Origin: Pseudomonadota bacterium
GTDB taxonomy: Bacteria > Pseudomonadota > Gammaproteobacteria > Burkholderiales > Gallionellaceae
Reading direction: 5' to 3'
DNA length: 64,000 nt
NCBI GenBank assembly: GCA_021822115.1
Contig: JAJZSA010000001.1
Location: 49,045 to 113,044, forward strand
A program made the translations under genes and the position numbers. This document shows, piece after piece, positions 54,753 through 62,866 of this stretch; the stretch's first letter is position 1, and every line of letters starts with the position of its first letter. The notes beneath the pieces were generated by a model. It saw nothing but the letters and a program-made list of their open reading frames with translations. It was not told the origin of the DNA and did not search any database.

Positions 54753-55352
54753 TTACAGCTGCTTGCGCGCGACGAGGTCGATCAGCGCTGACATCCCGCT
54801 GTGCCCGGTCCCTTCGCGGATCACGCTGTCGTGTTCGGCGAGGTGCAGGATCTCCATGTCGGCGCACAGTTCGCGCAACATCGGCTCGGTGTACAGGTTC
54901 TCGATCTGCGACGGGCCGCCGGTCTTGTATTCGAGCTGTTTGGGCGTGTAGCCCTGCAACAGCAGCAGGCCGCCCGGTTTGAGGTGTTGCTTGAGGTTAG
55001 TGAACTGCTGCGCGCGCAAGTCGGGGCCGACGAACTGGATGAAGATGGCGGCCACCACATCGTACGACTCGTCACCCGCCCATTGCAGCAGGTCCACCTG
55101 ACCAAAGCGCATCTGCACGCCGCGCGCCTGTGCCAGCTTCTGCGCCTTGGCCTGCGCCACCGGCGAGGCATCCACCGACAACACATCCAGCCCCTGCTCC
55201 GCCAGCCACACGCCGTTGCGCCCTTCGCCGTCGGCCACCGCCAGGCATTTCATGCCGGGTTGCAGACGGCGGGCCTGCGATACCAGGAAGGCATTCGGTT
55301 CGGTGCCATAGAAGTATTCCTCGCCGGCATAGCGCTGGTCCCAGATGTTCAT
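54753..55352 (-). CDS. SAM-dependent methyltransferase, TehB-like
   Basis: 199 residues beginning MNIWDQRYAGEEYFYGTEPNAFL, the TehB-like opening. SAM-binding motifs are CLAVADGEGRNGVWLAEQG and LSVDASPVAQAKAQKLA; YDVVAAIFIQF is the motif IV region. TehB methylates tellurite in other bacteria; the substrate here is unproven. The ATG at 55352 overlaps the stop of the upstream carrier gene (ATGA). Confidence 0.87.
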   Translation of the reverse strand: MNIWDQRYAGEEYFYGTEPNAFLVSQARRLQPGMKCLAVADGEGRNGVWLAEQGLDVLSVDASPVAQAKAQKLAQARGVQMRFGQVDLLQWAGDESYDVVAAIFIQFVGPDLRAQQFTNLKQHLKPGGLLLLQGYTPKQLEYKTGGPSQIENLYTEPMLRELCADMEILHLAEHDSVIREGTGHSGMSALIDLVARKQL

Positions 55353-56254
55353 ACGCCGCTCCACAGCCACGACCACGCACTCAGCGTGAAGAAGGACAAG
55401 ATCAGGCCCACCGCCACCATCAGGTTGGCCAGCGGCGGATCGAGGTCATGTTCGCTCGCCACGATGGCGGCGGTGATCATCGACGGCATTGCCGCCTCGA
55501 ACAGCGTGACCTGGATCGCCAGGCCGTGCGCGCCGAGCACCTGCACATACAACAGATAGATGACCAAGGGTGCGAGGATGAGTTTATAGCCCAGGCCGAG
55601 CGCCAGGTTGCGCTTGTGTTCGGCCACATGCCCCAGACGCAACTGCAAGCCCACCGACAGCAAGGCCAGCGGCGCCAGCGTATCGCCCAGACGCTTGAGC
55701 AAGGCGGAGAACCAGTCCGCGTATTCCACCGGGATCAGCAGCAGGGCGATCACCAGCGCGATGAACGGCGGGAACAGCGCGATGCGCTGCACGATCTGCG
55801 CGGCGGTCGGACGTCCCGAGGAATAGATACCCGCCACCGTGATGCCCAGCACCGACAGCACGAAGAAGGAACCCAGCTGGTCGGCCACGATGGCGGTGGC
55901 CAGCCCTTCCTTGCCGTAGAACGCATCCACCATGGGCAGGCCGAAGAACGAGGTGTTGCCCAGACCGCCGACCACGATCAGCGCGCCGGTGGTGCTGCGC
56001 GACAGTTGCAGCCAGTTGCCCAGCGCACGGAACAACAGGAAAGACAGCCCGAACACCAGCCACGCCATCAGCGCCGTGAGCACCACATGGCCGGACAGCT
56101 CGATCTCATGGATGTAGAGCAGCGTCAGTGCCGGCAGCGAGACATGGATGATGAAACTGTTGAGCGTGGCCGGCGCGTTGTCCGGCATGCGCCGGAAACG
56201 GCGTAGCAGCATGCCAGCCACGAAACAGAGGATAAGCAGGATGAGGTTGTTCAC
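55349..56254 (-). CDS. AEC family transporter (auxin efflux carrier type)
   Basis: About 301 residues with ten hydrophobic spans in two five-helix halves, each with a central Pro/Asn break (LNSFIIHVSLPALTLLYIHE; FEAAMPSMITAAIVAS). The N-terminal VNNLILLILCFVAGMLLRRF is typical. The substrate is unknown (auxin-like, malate or similar in the family). Start uncertain: GTG at 56254 or GTG at 56275; the latter would lie within the family A repeat, so 56254 is preferred. Transcribed with the TehB-like gene. Confidence 0.85.
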   Translation of the reverse strand: MNNLILLILCFVAGMLLRRFRRMPDNAPATLNSFIIHVSLPALTLLYIHEIELSGHVVLTALMAWLVFGLSFLLFRALGNWLQLSRSTTGALIVVGGLGNTSFFGLPMVDAFYGKEGLATAIVADQLGSFFVLSVLGITVAGIYSSGRPTAAQIVQRIALFPPFIALVIALLLIPVEYADWFSALLKRLGDTLAPLALLSVGLQLRLGHVAEHKRNLALGLGYKLILAPLVIYLLYVQVLGAHGLAIQVTLFEAAMPSMITAAIVASEHDLDPPLANLMVAVGLILSFFTLSAWSWLWSGV

Positions 56255-56260
56255 TTGGCG

Positions 56261-56369
56261 GTCATTCCCGCGCACGCGGGAATCCAGTCATATAACAACA
56301 CCGGCGCAGCCGACAAAAGCAAAAACTTGTTCTTTAACAACGCTGGATTCCCGCGTGCGCGGGAATGAC
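56261..56369. repeat. Palindromic repeat family A, copy 6
   Basis: Left arm 56261-56287, right arm 56343-56369; perfectly complementary 27-nt ends. Lies 6 bp upstream of the AEC carrier start and 18 bp from the end of a GIY-YIG gene. Confidence 0.9.
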
Positions 56370-56387
56370 GGCTCTCAATAGTGACGT

Positions 56388-56678
56388 TCATTGAATCTCA
56401 TCCCACAGATCATTCCATTCTGGATTAAATGACTCGATCAATTCGATCTTCCAGCTGCGATCCCATTTCTTGAGCTGTTTCTCGCGAGCAATCGCACCCA
56501 GCATGTCGTCACACTGTTCAAAGTAAACCAACATATGGATGCCATATTTCTTCGTGAAGCCATCCGCCTGGTCATGCTTGTGTTCCCATACCCGCTTGCG
56601 CAGATCACTGGTGACACCGATATACAACGTGCCGTTGCGCTGACGGGCAAGGATGTAAACGCAAGGTTGCTTTGTCAT
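56388..56678 (-). CDS. GIY-YIG endonuclease family protein (UPF0213-like)
   Basis: 96 residues: PCVYILARQRNGTLYIGVTSDLRKRVWEHK contains the VYILA/LYIGVTS version of the GIY-YIG motif and the catalytic Arg in the following helix; the helix AIAREKQLKKWDRSWKIELIE and the end NPEWNDLWDEI are typical of this subgroup. It is enclosed by family A palindromes on both sides (copies 6 and 7). DNA nicking is expected from the fold; the cellular role is unknown. Confidence 0.92.
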   Translation of the reverse strand: MTKQPCVYILARQRNGTLYIGVTSDLRKRVWEHKHDQADGFTKKYGIHMLVYFEQCDDMLGAIAREKQLKKWDRSWKIELIESFNPEWNDLWDEIQ

Positions 56679-56704
56679 GCGCGCTCACTCCCGATCTATT
56701 GCCA

Positions 56705-56860
56705 GTCATTCCCGCCCTTCGGGGGGCTCAGGATAAACTGACCTGCGGTCAAGCGGGAATCCAGCAAAACAACAAGGATCCGCGTAGCGGACAAAACCAT
56801 CTTGCGGTCTCGCTACGCGAGCTTTACGACTCACTGGATTCCCGCGTGCGCGGGAATGAC
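56705..56860. repeat. Palindromic repeat family A, copy 7, with expanded left arm
   Basis: Ends GTCATTCCCGC at 56705 and GCGGGAATGAC at 56860. The left arm loop is expanded by about 34 bp (TTCGGGGGGCTCAGGATAAA and following), which looks like a nested insertion. Three bp from the thrC stop. Confidence 0.82.
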
Positions 56861-56863
56861 AGG

Positions 56864-58297
56864 TTAATTCGGCACGTGGGCGGAGATGAAGGCCTTCAGC
56901 TTCACCACGTCGGCTTCCATCACCTCGCAGCGTTGCGGCAGGTCTTCGATGCCTGCCAGCTTGGCGGGACGCTCAGGCTGGCGACCCAGCGCTTCCTGGA
57001 TGGTCTCGGCGAACTTGGCCGGCAAGGCAGTCTCCAGGCAGATCAGCGGCAGGCTGGGACGGCGCTGCTCCAGACCGACCTTGAGGCCATCGGCAGTGTG
57101 CGTATCGATCATCACGCCGTATTCCTGCCACACCTCGCGGATGGTCTTCAGACGGTCGGCGTGACTGCTCTTGCCGGAGGAGAAATTGAATTTGGGCAGT
57201 GCATGCCAGTAGTCGCTGCCCTTGATGTCGAACGAGCCGCCCTGATCCACCTTGCTCCAGAACTCGCGCACCTTGGCGGCATCGCGGCCGACCAGGTCGA
57301 ACACGAAGCGCTCGAAGTTGGAGGCCTTGCTGATGTCCATCGACGGGCTGCTGGTCTCATAGGTGTGGGCGGTGTCGCGCGGGCGATAGACGCCGCTGCG
57401 GAAGAACTCGTCCAGCACGTCGTTCTCGTTGGTGGCGAGGATCAACTGGCCGATGGGCAGGCCCATCATGCGTGCGATGTGGCCCGCGCAGATGTTACCG
57501 AAGTTGCCGGACGGCACCGAGAACGCCACCTGCTCGTCGTTGGATTTGGTCGCAGCGAAGTAGCCCTTGAAGTAATACACCACCTGCGCCGACACGCGCG
57601 CCCAGTTGATGGAGTTCACCGTACCGATCTTGTACTTGGCCTTGAACGCGTGGTCGTTGGACACCGCCTTCACCATATCCTGCGCATCGTCGAAGAAGCC
57701 ATTGATGGCGATGTTGAAGATGTTGGGGTCTTGCAGCGAATACATCTGCGCGCGCTGGAACGACGACATCTTGCCTTCCGGCGACAACATGAACACGCGG
57801 ATGCCTTTCTTGCCGCGCATCGCATATTCGGCGGCGGAGCCGGTGTCGCCCGAAGTCGCGCCGAGGATGTTCAGCTCGGCGTTCTGCTTCGCCAACGCGT
57901 ACTCGAACAGGTTGCCGAGCAACTGCATGGCCATGTCCTTGAACGCCAGCGTCGGGCCGTTGGACAACTCCTGGATGAACACGCCTTCGCTCAGCTTGCG
58001 CAGCGGCGTGATGTCGGCCGCATTGCTGTCGGCACGACCGTTGCTGTACACCTCGGCGGTGTAGGTCTTGTCCACGATGGCGCGCAGGTCGGCCGCCGGG
58101 ATGTCGGTGGCGAACTTGGACAGCACTGCAAAGGCCAGCTCGGCATACGACAGCTTGCGCCAGGCATCCAGCTCGGCACGGGTCACCTGCGGGTATTGCT
58201 CCGGCAGATACAGACCGCCGTCCGGCGCCAGGCCGCCCAGCAGGATCTCGGTGAAGGTCTTGGCGGGCGCATTGCCGCGGGTGGAGATGTATTTCAT
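56864..58297 (-). CDS. thrC: Threonine synthase
   Basis: 477 residues: MKYISTRGNAPAKTFTEILLGGLAPDGGLYLP is the typical start; the PLP Lys is in NGPTLAFKDMAMQLLG; LGATSGDTGSAAEYAM and VSAQVVYYFKGYF follow. It makes threonine from O-phosphohomoserine. Together with hom upstream it forms the threonine branch. A family B repeat occupies the hom-thrC gap. Confidence 0.97.
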   Translation of the reverse strand: MKYISTRGNAPAKTFTEILLGGLAPDGGLYLPEQYPQVTRAELDAWRKLSYAELAFAVLSKFATDIPAADLRAIVDKTYTAEVYSNGRADSNAADITPLRKLSEGVFIQELSNGPTLAFKDMAMQLLGNLFEYALAKQNAELNILGATSGDTGSAAEYAMRGKKGIRVFMLSPEGKMSSFQRAQMYSLQDPNIFNIAINGFFDDAQDMVKAVSNDHAFKAKYKIGTVNSINWARVSAQVVYYFKGYFAATKSNDEQVAFSVPSGNFGNICAGHIARMMGLPIGQLILATNENDVLDEFFRSGVYRPRDTAHTYETSSPSMDISKASNFERFVFDLVGRDAAKVREFWSKVDQGGSFDIKGSDYWHALPKFNFSSGKSSHADRLKTIREVWQEYGVMIDTHTADGLKVGLEQRRPSLPLICLETALPAKFAETIQEALGRQPERPAKLAGIEDLPQRCEVMEADVVKLKAFISAHVPN

Positions 58298-58317
58298 TTA
58301 TCACTACCTCATCAGTT

Positions 58318-58407
58318 CCCTCGCCCTGGCAGGGAGAGGGTTAGGGAGAGGGTAGAAACTGTGCATCCCTCTCCCCCAGCCCCTCTCCCGCAAGCGGTAG
58401 AGGGGAA
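58318..58407. repeat. Family B repeat between hom and thrC
   Basis: CCCTCGCCCTGGCAGGGAGAGGG, then AGGGAGAGGG, then CCCTCTCCCCCAGCCCCTCTCCC and GTAGAGGGG: two inverted arms. It could form a stem in the hom-thrC transcript and modulate thrC. Confidence 0.7.
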
Positions 58408-58415
58408 TTGAATAC

Positions 58416-59735
58416 TTACTTGCCCAACTCTTCCAAACGCAGCTTGGTCGCCTTGCCGGCCACCGCGCCCAGTGCCTCGATCTTGGCGATGGCGGCGTTG
58501 ATGTGTTTCTCGCGCGTCAGGTGCGTGAGCAGGATGAGGTCGGTCTGTTCTTCGCCTTCGCCGGATTCCTTCTGGATCACGGCGTCGATGGAGATGCCCT
58601 GGTCGGCCAGGATGCGCGTGATGTCGGCCAGCACGCCCGGCTTGTCCTGCACGCGCAGGCGCAGGTAGTAGCTGGTCTGCACCTCGTCCATCGGCAGCAC
58701 CTTGATGTCCGACAGCTGGTTGGGCTGGAACGCCAGGTGCGGCACGCGGTTCTGCGGATCGGCGGTGGCCATGCGCGTCACATCGACCAGGTCGGCGATC
58801 ACAGCGCTGGCGGTGGGTTCGGCACCGGCGCCCTTGCCGTAATACAGCGTGGGACCGACGGCGTCGCCCTGCACCAGCACGGCGTTCATCGCGCCTTCGA
58901 CGTTGGCGATCAAGCGCTTGGCCGGGATCAGCGTGGGATGTACGCGCAGCTCGACGCCGTCATCGGTGCGCTTGGTGATGCCCAGCAGCTTGATGCGGTA
59001 ACCCAATTGTTCGGCGTATCTGATGTCGGCCGCATCCAGCTTGGAGATGCCTTCGATGTAGGCCTTGTCGAACTGCATCGGGATGCCGAAAGCGAGCGCG
59101 GACAGGATGGTGATCTTGTGCGCCGCGTCCACGCCTTCGATGTCGAAGGTGGGGTCGGCTTCGGCATAGCCCAGGCGTTGCGCCTCCTTCAGCACGGTGT
59201 CGAAGCTCAGCCCCTTGTCGCGCATCTCGGACAGGATGAAGTTGGTGGTGCCGTTGATGATGCCGGCGATCCATTCGATGCGGTTGGCGGTGAGGCCTTC
59301 GCGCACTGCCTTGATGATGGGGATGCCGCCGGCCACGGCCGCCTCGAACGCGACCATCACGCCCTTGTCCTGCGCGGCCTGGAAGATCTCGTTGCCGTGC
59401 ACGGCCAGCAGCGCCTTGTTGGCGGTGACCACATGCTTGCCGTTGGCGATGGCCTTGAGCACCAGTTCCTTGGCCACGGTGTAGCCGCCGATCAGTTCGA
59501 CCACGATGTCCACTGCGGGATCGCTCACCACGGCGAAGGCATCATCGGTCACGCGGCACTTGCCGCCGGTGACCTGTTTGGCATGCTCCAGGTTGCGGTC
59601 GGCCACCAGGGTGATGTTGATCGGGCGACCGGCGCGGCGGGTGATCTCTTCCGCGTTGCGTGCCAGCACGTTGAAAGTGCCACCGCCGACGGTACCGATA
59701 CCGAGCAGGCCTACGTTGATGGGTTTATTGCTCAT
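58416..59735 (-). CDS. hom: Homoserine dehydrogenase
   Basis: 439 residues. NAD(P) binding GLLGIGTVGGGTFNVL at the N-terminus, the catalytic domain with GIINGTTNFILSEM and YAEADPTFDIEGVDAAHK, and a C-terminal ACT domain (PGVLADITRILADQGISID) typical of threonine-regulated enzymes. GAAAGAGGAAC precedes the ATG. It reduces aspartate semialdehyde to homoserine. Downstream of alaA by 12 bp. Confidence 0.97.
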   Translation of the reverse strand: MSNKPINVGLLGIGTVGGGTFNVLARNAEEITRRAGRPINITLVADRNLEHAKQVTGGKCRVTDDAFAVVSDPAVDIVVELIGGYTVAKELVLKAIANGKHVVTANKALLAVHGNEIFQAAQDKGVMVAFEAAVAGGIPIIKAVREGLTANRIEWIAGIINGTTNFILSEMRDKGLSFDTVLKEAQRLGYAEADPTFDIEGVDAAHKITILSALAFGIPMQFDKAYIEGISKLDAADIRYAEQLGYRIKLLGITKRTDDGVELRVHPTLIPAKRLIANVEGAMNAVLVQGDAVGPTLYYGKGAGAEPTASAVIADLVDVTRMATADPQNRVPHLAFQPNQLSDIKVLPMDEVQTSYYLRLRVQDKPGVLADITRILADQGISIDAVIQKESGEGEEQTDLILLTHLTREKHINAAIAKIEALGAVAGKATKLRLEELGK

Positions 59736-59747
59736 GTTCCTCTTTCT

Positions 59748-60983
59748 TTAGTTGGTGCCGTGACGCTTGCGGTAGCTTTCCAGGAAGCGTGCCAGACGGG
59801 TGAAAGCATCGCGCAGGTCGTCCGCGTTGGGCAGGAAGACGATGCGCATGTGGTCCGGGCGCGGCCAGTTGAAGCCGGTGCCCTGCACCACCAGTACGCG
59901 TTCCTCTTCCAGCAGTTCGAGGATGAACTGGCGGTCGTCCTCGATGGGATACACCTTGGGATCGAAACGCGGGAACAGGTAGAGGCCGGCCTTGGGCTTG
60001 ACGCAGCTCACGCCGGGGATGGCGGTGAGCATCTCGTAAGCCAGGTCGCGCTGGCGCGCCAGACGGCCGCCCGGGCCGACCAGGTCGTTGATGCTCTGGT
60101 AACCGCCCAGCGCGGTCTGGATGGCGAACTGGCCGGGCACGTTGGAACACAGGCGCATCGAGGCCAGGATGTTGAGGCCGGCGATGTAATCCTGCGCGTG
60201 TTTCTTCTCGCCCGAGATCACCATCCAGCCGGAACGGTAGCCGCAGGCGCGGTAGTTCTTGGACAGACCGTTCAGCGTGACGAACAGTACGTCATCCGCC
60301 AGCGAGGCGATGGAGGTGTGCGTCGCACCGTCATACAGCATCTTGTCGTAGATCTCGTCGGCGAAGATGATCAGCTGGTGCTCGCGCGCGATCTGCACGA
60401 TCTCCTTCAGGATGTCGTCCGAATACAGCGCGCCGGTCGGGTTGTTCGGGTTGATGACCACGATGGCGCGCGTGTGCTCGGTGATCTTGCTGCGCATGTC
60501 CTTGAGGTCGGGGTTCCACTCGTTGGCCTCGTCGCACAGGTAATGGCGCGGCGTGCCGCCGGCCAGCGCCACCGCCGCCGTCCACAGCGGATAGTCGGGC
60601 GCCGGCACCAGCACCTCGTCGCCGGGATTGAGCAGACCCTGCATGCCCATCACGATCAGCTCGGATGCGCCGTTGCCGATGTAGATGTCGTCCAGCCCCA
60701 CGCCCTTGATGTTCTTCGACTGGGTGTAGTGCATGATGGCCTTGCGCGCCGCGAACATGCCGCGCGAATCGGAATAGCCGGATGCGTTCGGCAGGTTGAG
60801 GATCACATCCTGCTGGATCTCCTCCGGCGCCTCGAAACCGAACGGCGCCAGATTGCCGATGTTCAGCTTGATGATGCGTTGTCCTTCCTCCTCCATCATC
60901 TTGGCGCGATCCAGCACGGGGCCGCGGATGTCATAACAGACGTTGGCAAGTTTGGACGACTTCAGTATGGGTTTCACGGTCAT
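59748..60983 (-). CDS. alaA: Alanine-synthesising aminotransferase (AlaA/YfbQ type)
   Basis: 411 residues, class I fold. The opening SSKLANVCYDIRGPVLDRAK is characteristic of AlaA. The PLP Lys is in TLNGLSKNYRACGYRSGWM, with NPNNPTGALY and the Arg-containing MRIVFLPN near the C-terminus. It transfers an amino group from glutamate to pyruvate. Its position before hom-thrC is a familiar betaproteobacterial arrangement. Confidence 0.93.
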   Translation of the reverse strand: MTVKPILKSSKLANVCYDIRGPVLDRAKMMEEEGQRIIKLNIGNLAPFGFEAPEEIQQDVILNLPNASGYSDSRGMFAARKAIMHYTQSKNIKGVGLDDIYIGNGASELIVMGMQGLLNPGDEVLVPAPDYPLWTAAVALAGGTPRHYLCDEANEWNPDLKDMRSKITEHTRAIVVINPNNPTGALYSDDILKEIVQIAREHQLIIFADEIYDKMLYDGATHTSIASLADDVLFVTLNGLSKNYRACGYRSGWMVISGEKKHAQDYIAGLNILASMRLCSNVPGQFAIQTALGGYQSINDLVGPGGRLARQRDLAYEMLTAIPGVSCVKPKAGLYLFPRFDPKVYPIEDDRQFILELLEEERVLVVQGTGFNWPRPDHMRIVFLPNADDLRDAFTRLARFLESYRKRHGTN

Positions 60984-61108
60984 TCACTCGGGTTGGCCCG
61001 GAAACCGTCCCGCCGCCGATGATAGAATCCGACGCAAGCACTGGGTTTCCGCAAGGGTCGCGATTTTACCCGTCCCGGGCCCGAAGCCGCAAACGATAGG
61101 AGGAAACC

Positions 61109-61477
61109 GTGGCCCTGCATCTCGAATCCGTCTCCCACCTGAAGACCTTCACCGGGCACGGCGAAGGCTATGTGGCCGTCAACGGCCAGCGCTACCAGCA
61201 GCCGCTGGTGGTCAGCGCCGACCAGGTACGCACCGACTGGCCCGCCACCGATTTCGCCGGGCTGCAAGCCGCCCATTTCGATTTTTTCATCGACCTCAAG
61301 CCCGAAGTACTGCTGTTCGGCTGCGGTGCCACCCAGCAGTTCGCCCACCCCGACCTGCTGCGCAAGCTGTATCAGGCCGGCATCGCCATCGAATTCATGG
61401 ACACCCCGGCTGCCTGCCGTACCTACAACATCGTGGTCGCCGAAGGCCGCCGCGTGATCGCAGCGATCCTGCTATGA
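61109..61477 (+). CDS. Mth938-like (DUF498/DUF598) domain protein
   Basis: 122 residues from a GTG with TAGGAGG upstream. Contains HGEGYVAVNGQRY, PEVLLFGCGATQQF and IEFMDTPAACRTYNIVVAEGRRV, the pattern of Mth938-like proteins related to NDUFAF3. Human NDUFAF3 assists complex I assembly; the bacterial role is not settled. Divergent from alaA. Confidence 0.9.
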   Translation: MALHLESVSHLKTFTGHGEGYVAVNGQRYQQPLVVSADQVRTDWPATDFAGLQAAHFDFFIDLKPEVLLFGCGATQQFAHPDLLRKLYQAGIAIEFMDTPAACRTYNIVVAEGRRVIAAILL

Positions 61478-61510
61478 GCCGCATACGCACACCTCAAATC
61501 CCCCCCTGTA

Positions 61511-61549
61511 TCCGTCGTCCTGAGTAGCGACGAAGGCGCATATCGAAGG
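61511..61549. repeat. Inverted repeat C, left unit
   Basis: TCCGTCGTCCTGAGTAGCGA...TATCGAAGG. Its reverse complement, with a few changes, is the unit at 61879-61917. Together they bracket the GIY-YIG gene at 61562. Confidence 0.8.
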
Positions 61550-61561
61550 CCAGCCCGGCGT

Positions 61562-61849
61562 ATGACTTTCTGGGTATACATACTGCACTGCGCCGATGGC
61601 AGTTATTACACCGGCCATACTGACGACCTGGACAAACGCATCGCCGAACATCACGCCGGAGCCATCGACGGATATACTGCCCAGCGCCGCCCTGTAACAC
61701 TGGCCTGGTCGCAAGCATGCACCTCCAGAGACGAAGCGCTCGCGGCAGAGATGCAGCTCAAAGGCTGGAGCCGAAAAAAGAAAGAAGCCATGATGCGTGG
61801 CAATTGGCAGGAAGTTTCCAAACTGGCCAAAAAGAACTTCCGCAAATGA
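61562..61849 (+). CDS. GIY-YIG endonuclease family protein
   Basis: 95 residues: TFWVYILHCADGSYYTGHTDDLDKRI carries the VYIL and YYTGHT forms of the GIY-YIG motif with the catalytic Arg in LDKRI; AAEMQLKGWSRKKKEAMM is the conserved final helix. It is distinct in sequence from the other GIY-YIG protein in the window. Bracketed by a 39-bp inverted repeat pair, so may be part of a small mobile cassette. Confidence 0.92.
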   Translation: MTFWVYILHCADGSYYTGHTDDLDKRIAEHHAGAIDGYTAQRRPVTLAWSQACTSRDEALAAEMQLKGWSRKKKEAMMRGNWQEVSKLAKKNFRK

Positions 61850-61878
61850 ACTTGCCGAGGCACAACCCGCCCGCCCAT

Positions 61879-61917
61879 CCTTCGATACGGCGCCATGCGC
61901 CTACTCAGGACGAACGG
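61879..61917. repeat. Inverted repeat C, right unit
   Basis: CCTTCGATACGGCGCCATGC...CAGGACGAACGG. It matches the left unit in inverted orientation, and ends 21 bp before the MoxR start. CTCAGGA is also present in the expanded arm of family A copy 7. Confidence 0.8.
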
Positions 61918-61937
61918 GCTCAACTTGACGGAACGCC

Positions 61938-62855
61938 ATGAACCCATCCTTGCGAACAACCATCGAACAGACCAGCCAGGTCATCCTCGGCAAACCGCAG
62001 CAGATCCGCCTCGCCCTCGCCTGCCTGCTGGCACGCGGCCACCTGCTGATCGAAGACCTGCCCGGCGTGGGCAAGACCACGCTGGCGCATGTGCTGGCCC
62101 GGACGCTGGGTCTGCAATTCGCGCGCATCCAGTTCACCAGCGACATGCTGCCGGCCGACATCCTGGGCGTCTCCATCTACCAGCGCGACAGCGGCGAATT
62201 CAAGTTCCACGCGGGCCCGATCTTCGCGCAGATGATCCTGGCCGACGAAGTGAACCGCGCCACGCCGAAGACGCAGAGCGCCTTGCTGGAAGCCATGGAA
62301 GAGCACCAGGTCACCAGCGAAGGCGCGACGCGTCCGCTGCCCACCCCGTTCTTCGTCATCGCCACGCAGAACCCGACCAACCAGATCGGCACCTTTCCGC
62401 TGCCGGAATCGCAACTCGACCGCTTCCTGATGCGCATCCAGCTGGGCTACCCGGACGCCCAGGCCGAACGCGGCCTGCTCGCCGGCGTGGAACGGCGCGA
62501 CCTGATCGCCGACCTCAAACCGCAGATGGCGACCAGCGAACTGCTGGCGCTGCAACAACAGGTGAAGCAGGTGCATGTCTCGCCCGCCCTGCTCGACTAC
62601 GTGCAAGCCATCCTGCGCCACACGCGTGAATCGGCACGCTATGTGCACGGCCTGTCGCCGCGCGCCGGCCTGGCATTGCTCGGCGCGGCACGCGCCTGGG
62701 CACTGATCGATGGTCGCAGCGCCGTGCTGCCGGAAGACATCCAGGCCGTGCTGCCCGGCGTGGTCAGCCACCGCCTGCAAAGCGTGCAGGATATCCAGGC
62801 CTCCGATGGCGAGCGGCTGGCGCGCGAGTTGATCGAGGCGGTCGCCATCCCCTGA
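61938..62855 (+). CDS. MoxR-type AAA+ ATPase
   Basis: 305 residues: Walker A LPGVGKTTLA, Walker B MILADEVNRATPKTQSALLEAM, sensor 1 IATQNPTNQIG, and the GTFPLPESQLDRFLMRIQLGYP segment, the full MoxR/AAA_3 pattern. It is a chaperone-type ATPase for partners in its operon. The DUF58 and transglutaminase-like genes follow at once, the standard order for this system. Confidence 0.95.
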   Translation: MNPSLRTTIEQTSQVILGKPQQIRLALACLLARGHLLIEDLPGVGKTTLAHVLARTLGLQFARIQFTSDMLPADILGVSIYQRDSGEFKFHAGPIFAQMILADEVNRATPKTQSALLEAMEEHQVTSEGATRPLPTPFFVIATQNPTNQIGTFPLPESQLDRFLMRIQLGYPDAQAERGLLAGVERRDLIADLKPQMATSELLALQQQVKQVHVSPALLDYVQAILRHTRESARYVHGLSPRAGLALLGAARAWALIDGRSAVLPEDIQAVLPGVVSHRLQSVQDIQASDGERLARELIEAVAIP

Positions 62856-62866
62856 CGGGACCAGCC

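Noticed and set aside
53962..54867. 301-codon minus-strand frame across trxC
   Set aside because: Antisense to trxC and the lipoprotein; no motifs.
36641..56860. CRISPR-like array from repeated sequence
   Set aside because: The copies are spread over 20 kb, are self-complementary palindromes and have no regular spacers or cas genes.
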